A stretch of 20,807 nt of DNA from contig JAEZWL010000097.1 of NCBI GenBank assembly GCA_023420245.1, positions 1 to 20,807 on the forward strand. The letters are read 5' to 3'. Under the pieces are notes generated by a model. That model was not told the origin of the DNA. It saw nothing but the letters and a program-made list of their open reading frames with translations, and searched no databases. The stretch is from Bacillota bacterium (lineage in GTDB: Bacteria > Bacillota > Clostridia > Oscillospirales > Acutalibacteraceae). How positions within the stretch are numbered: position 1 is the stretch's first letter; the number at the start of each line of letters is the position of its first letter. Positions 8,070 to 15,308 of the stretch are shown here, in pieces. A program made the translations under genes and the position numbers.

Positions 8070-9227
8070 TTATTGATTCAGAGAAGTAACGGTTTTACCG
8101 TTCTCATCCTCGTCGTAAAGGAACTCCCGCAGCAGCTTGCTGTTCTTTGTAAGGTTCGGTGTCAGCACGGCGCCGACTCCTTTTATCGTTTCATCCTGAT
8201 AGGTTCCCTCGTTGGGTACATGCATGGTTTTCATCTGGTATTTGGAAACAGGTCCGGCGATGGAAGCCAGATAAAGCAGCTCGGGGTCGCTCAGGTTGGT
8301 TTTTACATGCGGAAGGTAATCATACATAATTTTGTTGACCTCCAGCGGATTGAGGGTTTTCAGCTTTTGTATCATCAGCTCCACAACCTCGCGCTGGCGG
8401 CCGGTGCGGCCGAAATCGCTGTCGGTTTCGCGGATTCTCGCGTAATACAGCGCCAGTCTGCCGTTCAGATGGTTTACGCCGGGCTTCAGGTGGCTGCCCA
8501 TGTTCCGGTTTTCCGCGTCACAGAGCGCCTTGTTCATGTTGATATCCAGTCCGCCCATTTTATCAATGATCGTGGCGAAATTTTCGCTGTTGACCGAGAT
8601 GTATTTATCGATGTTAACCCGGAAATTGTTTTCCAGCGTCTGCATGGTGAGGGAAGGTCCCCCGCGCGCAAAGGCGGCATTTAATTTGGATTTGCCTACC
8701 GTGGGAATTTCAAGGTAGGTGTCACGTAAAAAAGAAACAAGATGAAGTGTTTTTGTTTTATTATTAATCGAAATCAGCATATTGGTATCGGAACGTCCGT
8801 CGGAGCCGTCCTCGTTTTGATCAATTCCGATCAGCAGAATATTTGTCACGTCGCTGTCCGAAATTACCGTCCAGGCGGGTGCGGCGGAAGGCTGCTGAAC
8901 ATAGCTGGCGGTGTTGTCCTTTTCGGAACGGTCAAGCCTCGAAAACATAACGAAGGGGTAGATGACTATCCCCAGCGCGACGAATAAAATCAGGGAAAAG
9001 ACAGCGATAAAAATTCTTTTAGCCCTGCCTCGTTTTTTTCGGGAGTATCGATTCTTGCCGCGCGCACCTCCCGACCTGGCACGGTTGCTGCTGCTGTATA
9101 AATCACGGTCCACGTAATTGTAGCGGTCAAAATCTTCGGGGTAATCCTCATTCCTGCGCGCGTTCTGCTGCCTGGAACGGGAACTGATATCACGGTTCGG
9201 GCGATTGCCGCCGTTTCTTTCGTTCAT
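8070..9227 (-). CDS. LytR-CpsA-Psr (LCP) family cell-wall glycopolymer ligase
   Basis: A 385-residue membrane enzyme. LCP proteins move teichoic acid or other glycopolymers from a lipid carrier onto peptidoglycan, outside the membrane. Residues 1-70 are a cytoplasmic, Arg/Asn/Ser-rich and probably disordered tail ending in a basic patch (RKKRGRAK). Residues 72-95 form one transmembrane helix. The LCP domain starts at NILLIGID (129-136) and contains the conserved D148 in GRSDTNM, R168/D169 in SFLRDTY, KLNAAFARGG, and the YARIRETDSDFGRTGRQ block with pyrophosphate-binding arginines. The start has an AGAGGTG site about six bases upstream. It is a single-gene unit with its own promoter and terminator. 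Its polymer substrate cannot be deduced here. Confidence 0.93.
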   Translation of the reverse strand: MNERNGGNRPNRDISSRSRQQNARRNEDYPEDFDRYNYVDRDLYSSSNRARSGGARGKNRYSRKKRGRAKRIFIAVFSLILFVALGIVIYPFVMFSRLDRSEKDNTASYVQQPSAAPAWTVISDSDVTNILLIGIDQNEDGSDGRSDTNMLISINNKTKTLHLVSFLRDTYLEIPTVGKSKLNAAFARGGPSLTMQTLENNFRVNIDKYISVNSENFATIIDKMGGLDINMNKALCDAENRNMGSHLKPGVNHLNGRLALYYARIRETDSDFGRTGRQREVVELMIQKLKTLNPLEVNKIMYDYLPHVKTNLSDPELLYLASIAGPVSKYQMKTMHVPNEGTYQDETIKGVGAVLTPNLTKNSKLLREFLYDEDENGKTVTSLNQ

Positions 9228-9262
9228 ATTTCACCTCTGAGATACGGTTTACAAGTGTTTTT

Positions 9263-9291
9263 ATTTTATTGCAAACAGACAGGGATGTCAA
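9263..9291 (-). promoter_or_regulatory. Sigma-A promoter of the LCP gene
   Basis: On the minus strand, a perfect -35 TTGACA (9291-9286), a 17-bp spacer, and -10 TAAAAT (9268-9263, five of six). It predicts a leader of about 30 bases before the ATG at 9227. Confidence 0.75.
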
Positions 9292-9373
9292 TGCTTCCGT
9301 ATGCCTGTAAAAATGAAACTTTTGTAACCGTGCGCAGCCCGGAGGGATGTGCGGAAAATTCAAATTGTGTTCA

Positions 9374-9402
9374 TTGCAATTGATTCTCCGAATTGTTATA
9401 AT
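9374..9402 (+). promoter_or_regulatory. Promoter for the 38-residue ORF
   Basis: -35-like TTGCAA (9374-9379, four of six), a 17-bp spacer, and a perfect -10 TATAAT (9397-9402). It is divergent from the LCP promoter. The predicted leader holds a 6-bp hairpin, CCGCCA (9426-9431) with TGGCGG (9436-9441), just before the ribosome site. Confidence 0.6.
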
Positions 9403-9460
9403 GTTTGTACAGGAAAAAGTACGAGCCGCCAGGTGTGGCGGGTAAGGAAGGATTAAGCGG

Positions 9461-9577
9461 ATGCAGAAGCAAACCAAACGCCGCGTTGACACAAAAACTC
9501 TGGTGGTACGCATTGTCGCGCTTCTTTGCGCGGTGCTGATTGCGGCATCGGTGCTGTTCGGCGTGTTTTTTATGTAA
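9461..9577 (+). CDS. Candidate 38-residue single-helix membrane protein
   Basis: A short open frame encoding MQKQTKRRVDTKTLVVRIVA, then LLCAVLIAASVLFGVFFM and a TAA stop. The N-terminus is strongly basic (KQTKRR) and the rest is one long hydrophobic helix reaching almost to the C-terminus, which predicts an inner-membrane anchor with its N-terminus in the cytoplasm. An AAGGAAGG ribosome-site-like stretch lies about ten bases upstream, and a good promoter (9374-9402) sits about 60 bases before the ATG. Small Firmicutes proteins such as Prli42 have a similar basic-tail-plus-helix build, but I see no sequence match and do not assign the name. No gene lies close downstream on the same transcript except across the hairpin at 9701-9730. 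Confidence 0.55.
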   Translation: MQKQTKRRVDTKTLVVRIVALLCAVLIAASVLFGVFFM

Positions 9578-9616
9578 CCTCGATATGGATTTCTCCGCCA
9601 TTTTGCCTGAAAGCAG

Positions 9617-9645
9617 TTGCATTAACCCTATATCTGCGTTAAAAT
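9617..9645 (+). promoter_or_regulatory. Promoter candidate for the paaK-ior operon
   Basis: TTGCAT (9617-9622, three of six), a 17-bp spacer, and TAAAAT (9640-9645, five of six). It would give a leader of about 100 bases containing the hairpin at 9701-9730. Confidence 0.35.
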
Positions 9646-9700
9646 AATAGAAAGCTTTACTCATTTAATATAGTAAAATTTGAATAACGAATAAAGCATA

Positions 9701-9730
9701 GCCGCATCCGGGAATTCGCTCCGATGCGGC
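9701..9730 (+). terminator. Leader hairpin before paaK1: terminator or attenuator
   Basis: GCCGCATC (9701-9708) pairs with GATGCGGC (9723-9730). After one mismatch the stem can extend by three pairs. It is followed by GTATTTTGATAT, a moderate T-rich stretch, and then the paaK1 ribosome site. It may end the 38-residue ORF transcript or attenuate the operon. Confidence 0.5.
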
Positions 9731-9754
9731 GTATTTTGATATGGAGGATGTGCG

Positions 9755-11071
9755 ATGTTCTATCAAAAAGAGATCGAAACCATGCGCCGCAGTGATTTGG
9801 AAGCGCTGCAGCTCGCAAAGCTGAAAAAAATGGTCGACTATTGCTATAACAATGTGCCGTTTTACCATGATCGCCTCAGCGCCGTCGGAGTGACGGGCGA
9901 TAAAATCAAAACGCTTTCGGATATTCAGTACATACCGCTTACCACAAAGGACGATGTGCGCGATCATTACCCGTTTGGGTTGCTGGCTCAGCCGATGAAA
10001 AAAATTGTGCGCATCCACGCGTCCTCCGGAACGACCGGAAAACCGACGGTAGGCGTTTATACCAAGGAAGATTTGGATACCTGGGCGGATATCGTGGCCC
10101 GCGTTGCGGTTGCGGGCGGAGTGACCGATGAAGACGTAATGCAGATTTCCTTCGGCTACGGTCTTTTTACGGGCGCTTTGGGGCTGCATTACGGGCTGGA
10201 GCGCGTCGGAGCGACCGTTATCCCGGCTTCCTCGGGCAACACGGCGAAGCAGCTTTTGATGTACCGTGATTTCGGCGTGACCGGAATTGTCGCCACGCCT
10301 TCTTATGCGTTGTATTTGGGCGAGATGATGAAGGAAGAGCCGGGTTACGCAAAGGAGAACTACAAGCTTCGCCTTGGTCTTTTGGGCAGCGAGGGCTGTA
10401 CCCCGGAGATGCGCGATCAGATCGAGGGGAGCATGGGCATCTTTGTTACGGATAACTACGGGATGACGGAGCTGACAGGTCCGGGCGTTTCCGGGGAATG
10501 TAAGCTGCGCTGCGGCATGCATTTCGCTGAGGATCATTTTTTACCGGAGCTTATTCATCCGGAAACGCTGGAACGCAAAGCGCCGGAGGAAGCGGGCGAG
10601 CTGGTGGTTACCACGCTGTCGCGCACGGGGATGCCGATGCTCCGTTACCGGACGAAGGATATTACCAGAATTCACTACGAGCCGTGCGCCTGCGGGCGAA
10701 CCCACGCGCGCATGGAAAAGGTGATGGGGCGCACCGATGATATGCTGATCATCAAGGGTGTTAACGTGTTTCCTTCCCAGATTGAAAGCGTACTGGTCGG
10801 GATGGAGCATATCGGTCCGCATTACCAGCTGGTGGTTCGGAAGAAAAATTATATGGATACCCTTGAGGTCAAGGTGGAACTGACCGGCGGCGAGCTGCTG
10901 GAAAGCTACGGCGAGCTGGAATTGCTGCAGCGAAAGATACACGACCGTATGAAGAGCGTTTTGGGTCTGGAAACCAGAATTACACTGGTTGAGCCGAAAT
11001 CGCTGGAACGGTTTCATGGCAAGGCTAAAAGAGTGCTTGACCTGCGCAATGTGAAGGAGGAAACAGAATGA
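9755..11071 (+). CDS. paaK: Phenylacetate-CoA ligase family protein (aryl-CoA ligase 1)
   Basis: A 438-residue ANL-superfamily adenylate-forming ligase of the PaaK type, which joins an arylacetate to CoA with ATP giving AMP and PPi. The ATP-binding loop is SSGTTGKPT at residues 90-98. Other visible motifs are SFGYGLFTGALGLHYG, the adenylate-binding DNYGMTELTGPG, the CACGRTH cysteine pair, the hinge GRTDDMLIIKGVNVFPSQIE, and the catalytic-lysine region GKAKRV (K423/K425) near the C-terminus. The start has a GGAGG site nine bases upstream. Its last codon overlaps the iorA start (ATGA, 11068-11071), so translation is coupled. Neighbouring iorAB points to phenylacetate, 4-hydroxyphenylacetate or indoleacetate as substrate. 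Coenzyme F390 synthetases share the fold but are less likely here. Confidence 0.93.
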   Translation: MFYQKEIETMRRSDLEALQLAKLKKMVDYCYNNVPFYHDRLSAVGVTGDKIKTLSDIQYIPLTTKDDVRDHYPFGLLAQPMKKIVRIHASSGTTGKPTVGVYTKEDLDTWADIVARVAVAGGVTDEDVMQISFGYGLFTGALGLHYGLERVGATVIPASSGNTAKQLLMYRDFGVTGIVATPSYALYLGEMMKEEPGYAKENYKLRLGLLGSEGCTPEMRDQIEGSMGIFVTDNYGMTELTGPGVSGECKLRCGMHFAEDHFLPELIHPETLERKAPEEAGELVVTTLSRTGMPMLRYRTKDITRIHYEPCACGRTHARMEKVMGRTDDMLIIKGVNVFPSQIESVLVGMEHIGPHYQLVVRKKNYMDTLEVKVELTGGELLESYGELELLQRKIHDRMKSVLGLETRITLVEPKSLERFHGKAKRVLDLRNVKEETE

Positions 11072-12810
11072 AAGAATTACTGCTGGGCAATGAGGCGGTA
11101 GCGCGCGGTCTTTATGAGGTCGGCGTGCGGGTCGTTTCCAGTTATCCGGGTACCCCGAGTACGGAGATAACGGAAGCCGCCGCCCAATATGACGAAATGT
11201 ACTGTGAGTGGGCGCCGAACGAGAAGGTGGCGGCGGAGGTTGCCGCAGGCGCGTCGTTCGGAGGGGCACGCTCCTTCTGCGGCATGAAGCATGTCGGTCT
11301 GAATGTTGCCGCCGATCCGCTGTTTACCATGTCCTACATCGGCGTAAACGGCGGAATGGTATTCGGCGTCGCCGACGACCCTGGTCTGCATTCCTCTCAG
11401 AACGAGCAGGATTCCCGCAACTACGCCATCGCGGCAAAGCTGCCGATGCTGGAACCAGCCGATTCCGCGGAATGCCGCGATTTTACCAAACTGGCCTACG
11501 AGCTTTCCGAGCAGTTTGATACCCCGGTCATGCTTCGCCTGACCACACGCGTTTCGCATTCCCGCAGTGTTGTGGAGCTGGGCGAACGAAAAGAGCTGGA
11601 GCTGAAGCCCTATGAAAAGAATCCGTCGAAGAATATTATGCTTCCGGCATTTGCGAAGCCAAAGCACGCTGTGGTAGAGGAAAGAACACAAAAGCTGCTT
11701 GCGTGGGCGGAGCAAAGCGAGATTAACCGGATTGAGGACAATCACTCCAAAACGGGTGTAATTGCCGCCGGTTCCGTTTACCAGTATGCACGGGAAGCGC
11801 TCGGCGATACCGTTTCTTATCTTAAATTAGGCATGGTAAATCCGCTCCCGATTGAGTTAATCAAAAAATTTGCCGCCTGTGTCGATACGCTTTATGTGAT
11901 TGAAGAGCTTGACGATATCATCGAAACGCACTGCCGCAAGAATGGAATTCAGGTGCTGGGCAAGGATGTATTTCCGCGCTGCGGCGAATTTTCCCAGAAT
12001 GTTATCCGCAAATGCATGCTGCACGAGGAACCGGAAACCAAATCCGTCAAGGAAGCGGTTCCGGTGCGCCCGCCGGTTATGTGCTGCGGATGCCCGCATC
12101 GCGGTTTGTTCTACGCGCTGAAAAAGGCAGGGGTCTATGTGAGCGGTGACATCGGCTGCTACACGCTGGGCGCCTCTGCTCCTCTTAGCGCGATGGATAC
12201 CTGCGTCTGTATGGGTGCTTCCGTTTCCGCGCTGCACGGCTATAACAAAGCGCGCGGCGCGCGGGCGGAAAAGAAGAGCGTCGCCGTCATCGGGGATTCC
12301 ACCTTCATCCATTCCGGGATTACCGGTCTGATTGATATCGCCTATAACCGCAGCAATTCCGTTGTGGTGATTCTGGATAACTCTATTACCGGCATGACCG
12401 GGCACCAGCAGAATCCGACCACCGGTTATACCATTAAGGGCGACCCGACGAGCGCCGTGAACCTCGAGGCGCTCTGCCGCGCCGTCGGAATCGATCGCGT
12501 CCGTGTCTGCGACCCGTATCACTTAAAGGAAATTCAGACCGTGCTGAAGGAGGAGCTGGAGGCGGACGGTCCGTCCGTGATCATCAGCCGCCGTCCCTGT
12601 GCGCTGCTGAAATATGTAAAGCATAAGCCGCCGCTTTTTATTAACAACGATAAATGTATCGGCTGCAAGGCGTGTATGGGCATTGGCTGCCCGGCAATCA
12701 GCATGAAGAACGGCAAGGCGTCCATCGACCATACGCAGTGTGTCGGCTGCGGCGTCTGCGTAAGCCTTTGCGCGAAAGGCGCGATTACAGAACATGGGGC
12801 GAAAGCATGA
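11068..12810 (+). CDS. iorA: Indolepyruvate:ferredoxin oxidoreductase, alpha subunit
   Basis: A 580-residue thiamine-diphosphate iron-sulfur subunit. With IorB it interconverts an arylpyruvate plus CoA with an arylacyl-CoA, CO2 and reduced ferredoxin. The N-terminal pyrimidine-binding domain shows SSYPGTPSTEI (24-34) and the EWAPNEKVAAEVAAGAS segment with E52. CCGCPHRG lies near 340. The TPP/Mg motif starts at GDSTFIHSG (D410) and continues to LDNSITGMTGHQQNP. The C-terminus is a two-cluster ferredoxin: C530, C533, C536, C541-P (CX2CX2CX4CP) and C558, C561, C564, C568 (the Pro usually following the last Cys is Ala here). Length is typical of IorA. It overlaps paaK1 by four bases and iorB by four bases, so the three are one translational unit. 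Confidence 0.96.
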   Translation: MKELLLGNEAVARGLYEVGVRVVSSYPGTPSTEITEAAAQYDEMYCEWAPNEKVAAEVAAGASFGGARSFCGMKHVGLNVAADPLFTMSYIGVNGGMVFGVADDPGLHSSQNEQDSRNYAIAAKLPMLEPADSAECRDFTKLAYELSEQFDTPVMLRLTTRVSHSRSVVELGERKELELKPYEKNPSKNIMLPAFAKPKHAVVEERTQKLLAWAEQSEINRIEDNHSKTGVIAAGSVYQYAREALGDTVSYLKLGMVNPLPIELIKKFAACVDTLYVIEELDDIIETHCRKNGIQVLGKDVFPRCGEFSQNVIRKCMLHEEPETKSVKEAVPVRPPVMCCGCPHRGLFYALKKAGVYVSGDIGCYTLGASAPLSAMDTCVCMGASVSALHGYNKARGARAEKKSVAVIGDSTFIHSGITGLIDIAYNRSNSVVVILDNSITGMTGHQQNPTTGYTIKGDPTSAVNLEALCRAVGIDRVRVCDPYHLKEIQTVLKEELEADGPSVIISRRPCALLKYVKHKPPLFINNDKCIGCKACMGIGCPAISMKNGKASIDHTQCVGCGVCVSLCAKGAITEHGAKA

Positions 12811-13391
12811 GCGAAGGAAAGAGTGTGATTATCGTCGGCGTGGGCGGTCAGGGAACCCTGCTTGCCAGCCGTGTTCTTGGCAGCGCGATGCTGAGCCGCG
12901 GCGTAGATGTCAAGGTTTCCGAAGTGCACGGCATGAGCCAGCGCGGAGGTTCCGTTGTCACCTATGTCCGTTACGGGGATAAGGTTTATTCCCCTGTTAT
13001 CGAGCAGGGCGAGGCAGATATCATTCTTGCATTTGAGGCGCTGGAGGCCGCGCGCTTCCTGCCGTGGCTCAAGCCCGGCGGAACCGTGGTTGTCAACACA
13101 CAGCAGATCGACCCGATGCCCGTGATTACCGGAACCGCCGCGTATCCGCAGGATATTATCGGCGCGGTAAAAGAACAGGGCGTTAAGGTAGTCGCGTTTG
13201 ACGCGCTCCGTCTGGCGGAGCAGGCAGGCTCTGTGAAAGCGGTCAATGTCGTATTGATCGGCGCGATGGCCAGCCGTCTTGAAGTTGATAAGGAAGTCTG
13301 GATTGATACCATCCGGGCGACCGTGCCTCCCAAGTTTATCGAAATGAACCGGAAGGCTTTTGAGCTCGGATACAACGCAAAAGAGCTCTGA
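12807..13391 (+). CDS. iorB: Indolepyruvate:ferredoxin oxidoreductase, beta subunit
   Basis: A 194-residue gamma-type subunit of the 2-oxoacid:ferredoxin oxidoreductase superfamily and the partner of IorA. It begins MSEGKSVIIVGVGGQGTLLA, with the GxGGQG motif that starts this domain, followed by VSEVHGMSQRGGSVVTYVR, another family hallmark. It has no iron-sulfur motif, as expected, since the clusters are on IorA. I chose ATG 12807, which overlaps the iorA stop as ATGA. The frame stays open upstream to 12654, but that part only reads through the iorA ferredoxin domain in another frame. The ribosome site upstream is weak (GGGGCG), consistent with coupling to iorA. Confidence 0.95.
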   Translation: MSEGKSVIIVGVGGQGTLLASRVLGSAMLSRGVDVKVSEVHGMSQRGGSVVTYVRYGDKVYSPVIEQGEADIILAFEALEAARFLPWLKPGGTVVVNTQQIDPMPVITGTAAYPQDIIGAVKEQGVKVVAFDALRLAEQAGSVKAVNVVLIGAMASRLEVDKEVWIDTIRATVPPKFIEMNRKAFELGYNAKEL

Positions 13392-13437
13392 TCATATATT
13401 TCTGAGAAATTAAAGAACAGAAAAGGGAGTTGTTACG

Positions 13438-14742
13438 ATGCAGGGCAATTATTTTGAGCCGGAGCTGGAATGTGCTTCGCGCGATGTGCTGCACTATATC
13501 CAGTCGAAAAAGCTGGTCGAAATGGTGGAGCGCTGCTACAACCATGTGCCGACCTACCGGAAACGGTTTGATGAAGCGGGGTTAAAGCCCGGCGATATCA
13601 AATCCATAGACGACATTTCCAAGCTTCCGTTTACCTACAAGGACGATTTGCGGGACAATTACCCGTTCGGGATGTTCGCCGTTCCAAAGGAGGAGCTGGT
13701 GCGGATTCACGCTTCCTCCGGCACGACCGGAAAACAAACGGTCGTCGGCTATACCAGGAACGATATTGACGTGTGGTCTCGCTGTGCCGCGCGCTGCATT
13801 GCGGCGGCGGGCGGAACCAAATCGGATTATATCCATATTTCCTACGGCTACGGGCTTTTCACCGGCGGCATGGGAATCCATTACGGCGCGGAAAAGCTGG
13901 GCGCCACGGCGATTCCGGTTTCTACCGGAAATACCAGCCGTCAGGTGCTGATCATGCAGGACTTCGGCTCCAATATTCTCTGCTGTACCCCTTCCTACGC
14001 CATGTATATCGGCGAGACCATCCGTGATATGGGCATCGACCCCAAAACGCTCCAGCTGCGCGCGGGCATCTTCGGCGCGGAGCCGTGGACGGAAGCAATG
14101 CGCAGGGAGATTGAACGCCTACTGGCGATTAAGGCGTTTGATATTTACGGTCTTTCTGAAATCGCGGGTCCCGGCGTCGCCAGCGAGTGCATGATGCAGA
14201 ACGGAATGCACATTAATGAGGATATGTTCTACCCGGAGGTAATTAACCCGGATACCGGCGAACCCGTTCCGGACGGGGTGTTCGGCGAGCTGGTGTTCAC
14301 CTGTATCGGCAAGGAGGCGCTCCCGCTTCTGCGCTACCGTACCAAGGATATCTGCAAGCTGGAACGCTCCACCTGCGAATGCGGGCGCACCTTTGTGCGC
14401 ATGGCGAAGCCGCGCGGCAGAACAGACGATATGCTGATTATTCGCGGCATCAACGTATTTCCCTCCCAGATCGAAAGCGTTCTGCTCAATCTCGGGCTTG
14501 CGCCGAATTATCAGCTGGTTATCGACCGCGTGAATAATCTGGACTCGATGGAGGTTCAGGTTGAAATGAACGAGGAGATGTTCTCCGATACCGTCCGTGA
14601 TCTGGAGAAGGTCAGCAATAAAATTTCTGCGGCTCTCCAGTCCACACTGAACGTGGTTGCAAAGGTTCGCTTGCTGGAGCCGAAATCCATTCCCCGTTCC
14701 GAAGGCAAGGCAAAAAGGGTCATTGATAATCGCAAAATATAA
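13438..14742 (+). CDS. paaK: Phenylacetate-CoA ligase family protein (aryl-CoA ligase 2)
   Basis: A 434-residue second PaaK-type ligase. The P-loop is SSGTTGKQT at 93-101 (Gln replaces the Pro of ligase 1). It also has YGYGLFTGGMGIHYG, DIYGLSEIAGPG, the CECGRTF cysteine pair, GRTDDMLIIRGINVFPSQIE, and GKAKRV with K424/K426. It is clearly homologous to ligase 1 across its whole length. However, it has diverged in the N-terminal region and in the middle segment before the adenylate motif, so it is probably an old duplicate with a different arylacid preference, not a recent copy. The ribosome site GGGAG lies about nine bases before the ATG. It follows iorB after 46 bp with no visible terminator, so it is the fourth operon gene. 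Confidence 0.93.
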   Translation: MQGNYFEPELECASRDVLHYIQSKKLVEMVERCYNHVPTYRKRFDEAGLKPGDIKSIDDISKLPFTYKDDLRDNYPFGMFAVPKEELVRIHASSGTTGKQTVVGYTRNDIDVWSRCAARCIAAAGGTKSDYIHISYGYGLFTGGMGIHYGAEKLGATAIPVSTGNTSRQVLIMQDFGSNILCCTPSYAMYIGETIRDMGIDPKTLQLRAGIFGAEPWTEAMRREIERLLAIKAFDIYGLSEIAGPGVASECMMQNGMHINEDMFYPEVINPDTGEPVPDGVFGELVFTCIGKEALPLLRYRTKDICKLERSTCECGRTFVRMAKPRGRTDDMLIIRGINVFPSQIESVLLNLGLAPNYQLVIDRVNNLDSMEVQVEMNEEMFSDTVRDLEKVSNKISAALQSTLNVVAKVRLLEPKSIPRSEGKAKRVIDNRKI

Positions 14743-14751
14743 TCGTATAAT
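14723..14751 (+). promoter_or_regulatory. Internal sigma-A promoter before the ACT gene
   Basis: TTGATA (14723-14728, five of six), a 17-bp spacer, and a perfect TATAAT (14746-14751). It overlaps the last codons and stop of paaK2. Transcription from here would give a leader of about 57 bases to the ACT-protein ATG. Confidence 0.6.
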
Positions 14752-14814
14752 AATTTTAATACATAGCACCTATTATCTTTTCATCAATTAATATGGAACA
14801 GGGGAGGAATTACG

Positions 14815-15246
14815 ATGCAAATTAAACAGCTGTCAATCTTTGTTGAGAATAAGTCCGGGCGCCTTGCGGAAATAACCGAGGCGCTTGCGGCGGCAAATAT
14901 TGATATCCGGGCGATATCCGTAGCGGATACAAGCGATTTTGGAATTCTCCGCCTTATTGTAGATAAACCGGACGAAGCGGTGGACGCGCTCAAGCAGGCC
15001 GGTCTTACGGTTTCGCTCACCAACGTGATCGGAATGGGGATCGACGATAAACCGGGCGAGTTTTCCAAAGCGATGCGCGTGCTGGCCGATCACAGCATCG
15101 GAATCGAGTATATGTACGCGTTCATCAGCCGCGATAGGGGCAAAGCCTATACCATCCTCCGTGTGGAGGACAGCGCCGGAGCGGTGGAAGTCCTTGCCGC
15201 CAGCGGAATCAAGATTTTAGACCCGCAGGAAATTTACGGGATGTAA
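14815..15246 (+). CDS. Tandem ACT-domain protein
   Basis: A 143-residue protein made of two ACT domains and nothing else. The first is at residues 1-68 (IKQLSIFVENKSGRLAEITE) and the second at about 70-140 (VIGMGIDDKPGEFSKAMRVL). ACT domains bind amino acids at domain interfaces and usually act as allosteric sensors. Stand-alone tandem ACT proteins of this type occur beside paaK and ior genes in anaerobes, so an aromatic amino acid or its acid is the likely ligand; that is inference. It has no catalytic or DNA-binding part. The ribosome site GGGGAGG lies seven bases upstream. It is the last gene of the operon, 72 bp after paaK2, and has its own promoter candidate at 14723-14751. Confidence 0.88.
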   Translation: MQIKQLSIFVENKSGRLAEITEALAAANIDIRAISVADTSDFGILRLIVDKPDEAVDALKQAGLTVSLTNVIGMGIDDKPGEFSKAMRVLADHSIGIEYMYAFISRDRGKAYTILRVEDSAGAVEVLAASGIKILDPQEIYGM

Positions 15247-15263
15247 TGAAACCGTGCAAAATT

Positions 15264-15307
15264 AAAACAGCCGCCTTACAGAAAACTTTCAGTAAGGCGG
15301 CTGTTTT
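15264..15307. terminator. Strong bidirectional terminator (arylacetate operon / secA2 unit)
   Basis: A 16-bp perfect stem (15264-15279 with 15292-15307) around a 12-base loop that can add a small GAAA/TTTC pairing. The stem ends in AAAA/TTTT, so each strand gets a T-run. It lies between the convergent stops at 15246 and 15309. Confidence 0.9.
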
Positions 15308-15308
15308 G

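Noticed and set aside
9665..10537. Minus-strand open frame of about 290 codons opposite paaK1
   Set aside because: It mirrors the codons of a clear PaaK gene; no ribosome site or recognisable domain.
11857..12522. Minus-strand open frame opposite iorA
   Set aside because: Shadow of a strongly conserved gene on the other strand.
12654..12806. Upstream extension of iorB
   Set aside because: The extension overlaps the iorA ferredoxin domain in another frame; ATG 12807 gives the normal family N-terminus and an ATGA overlap.
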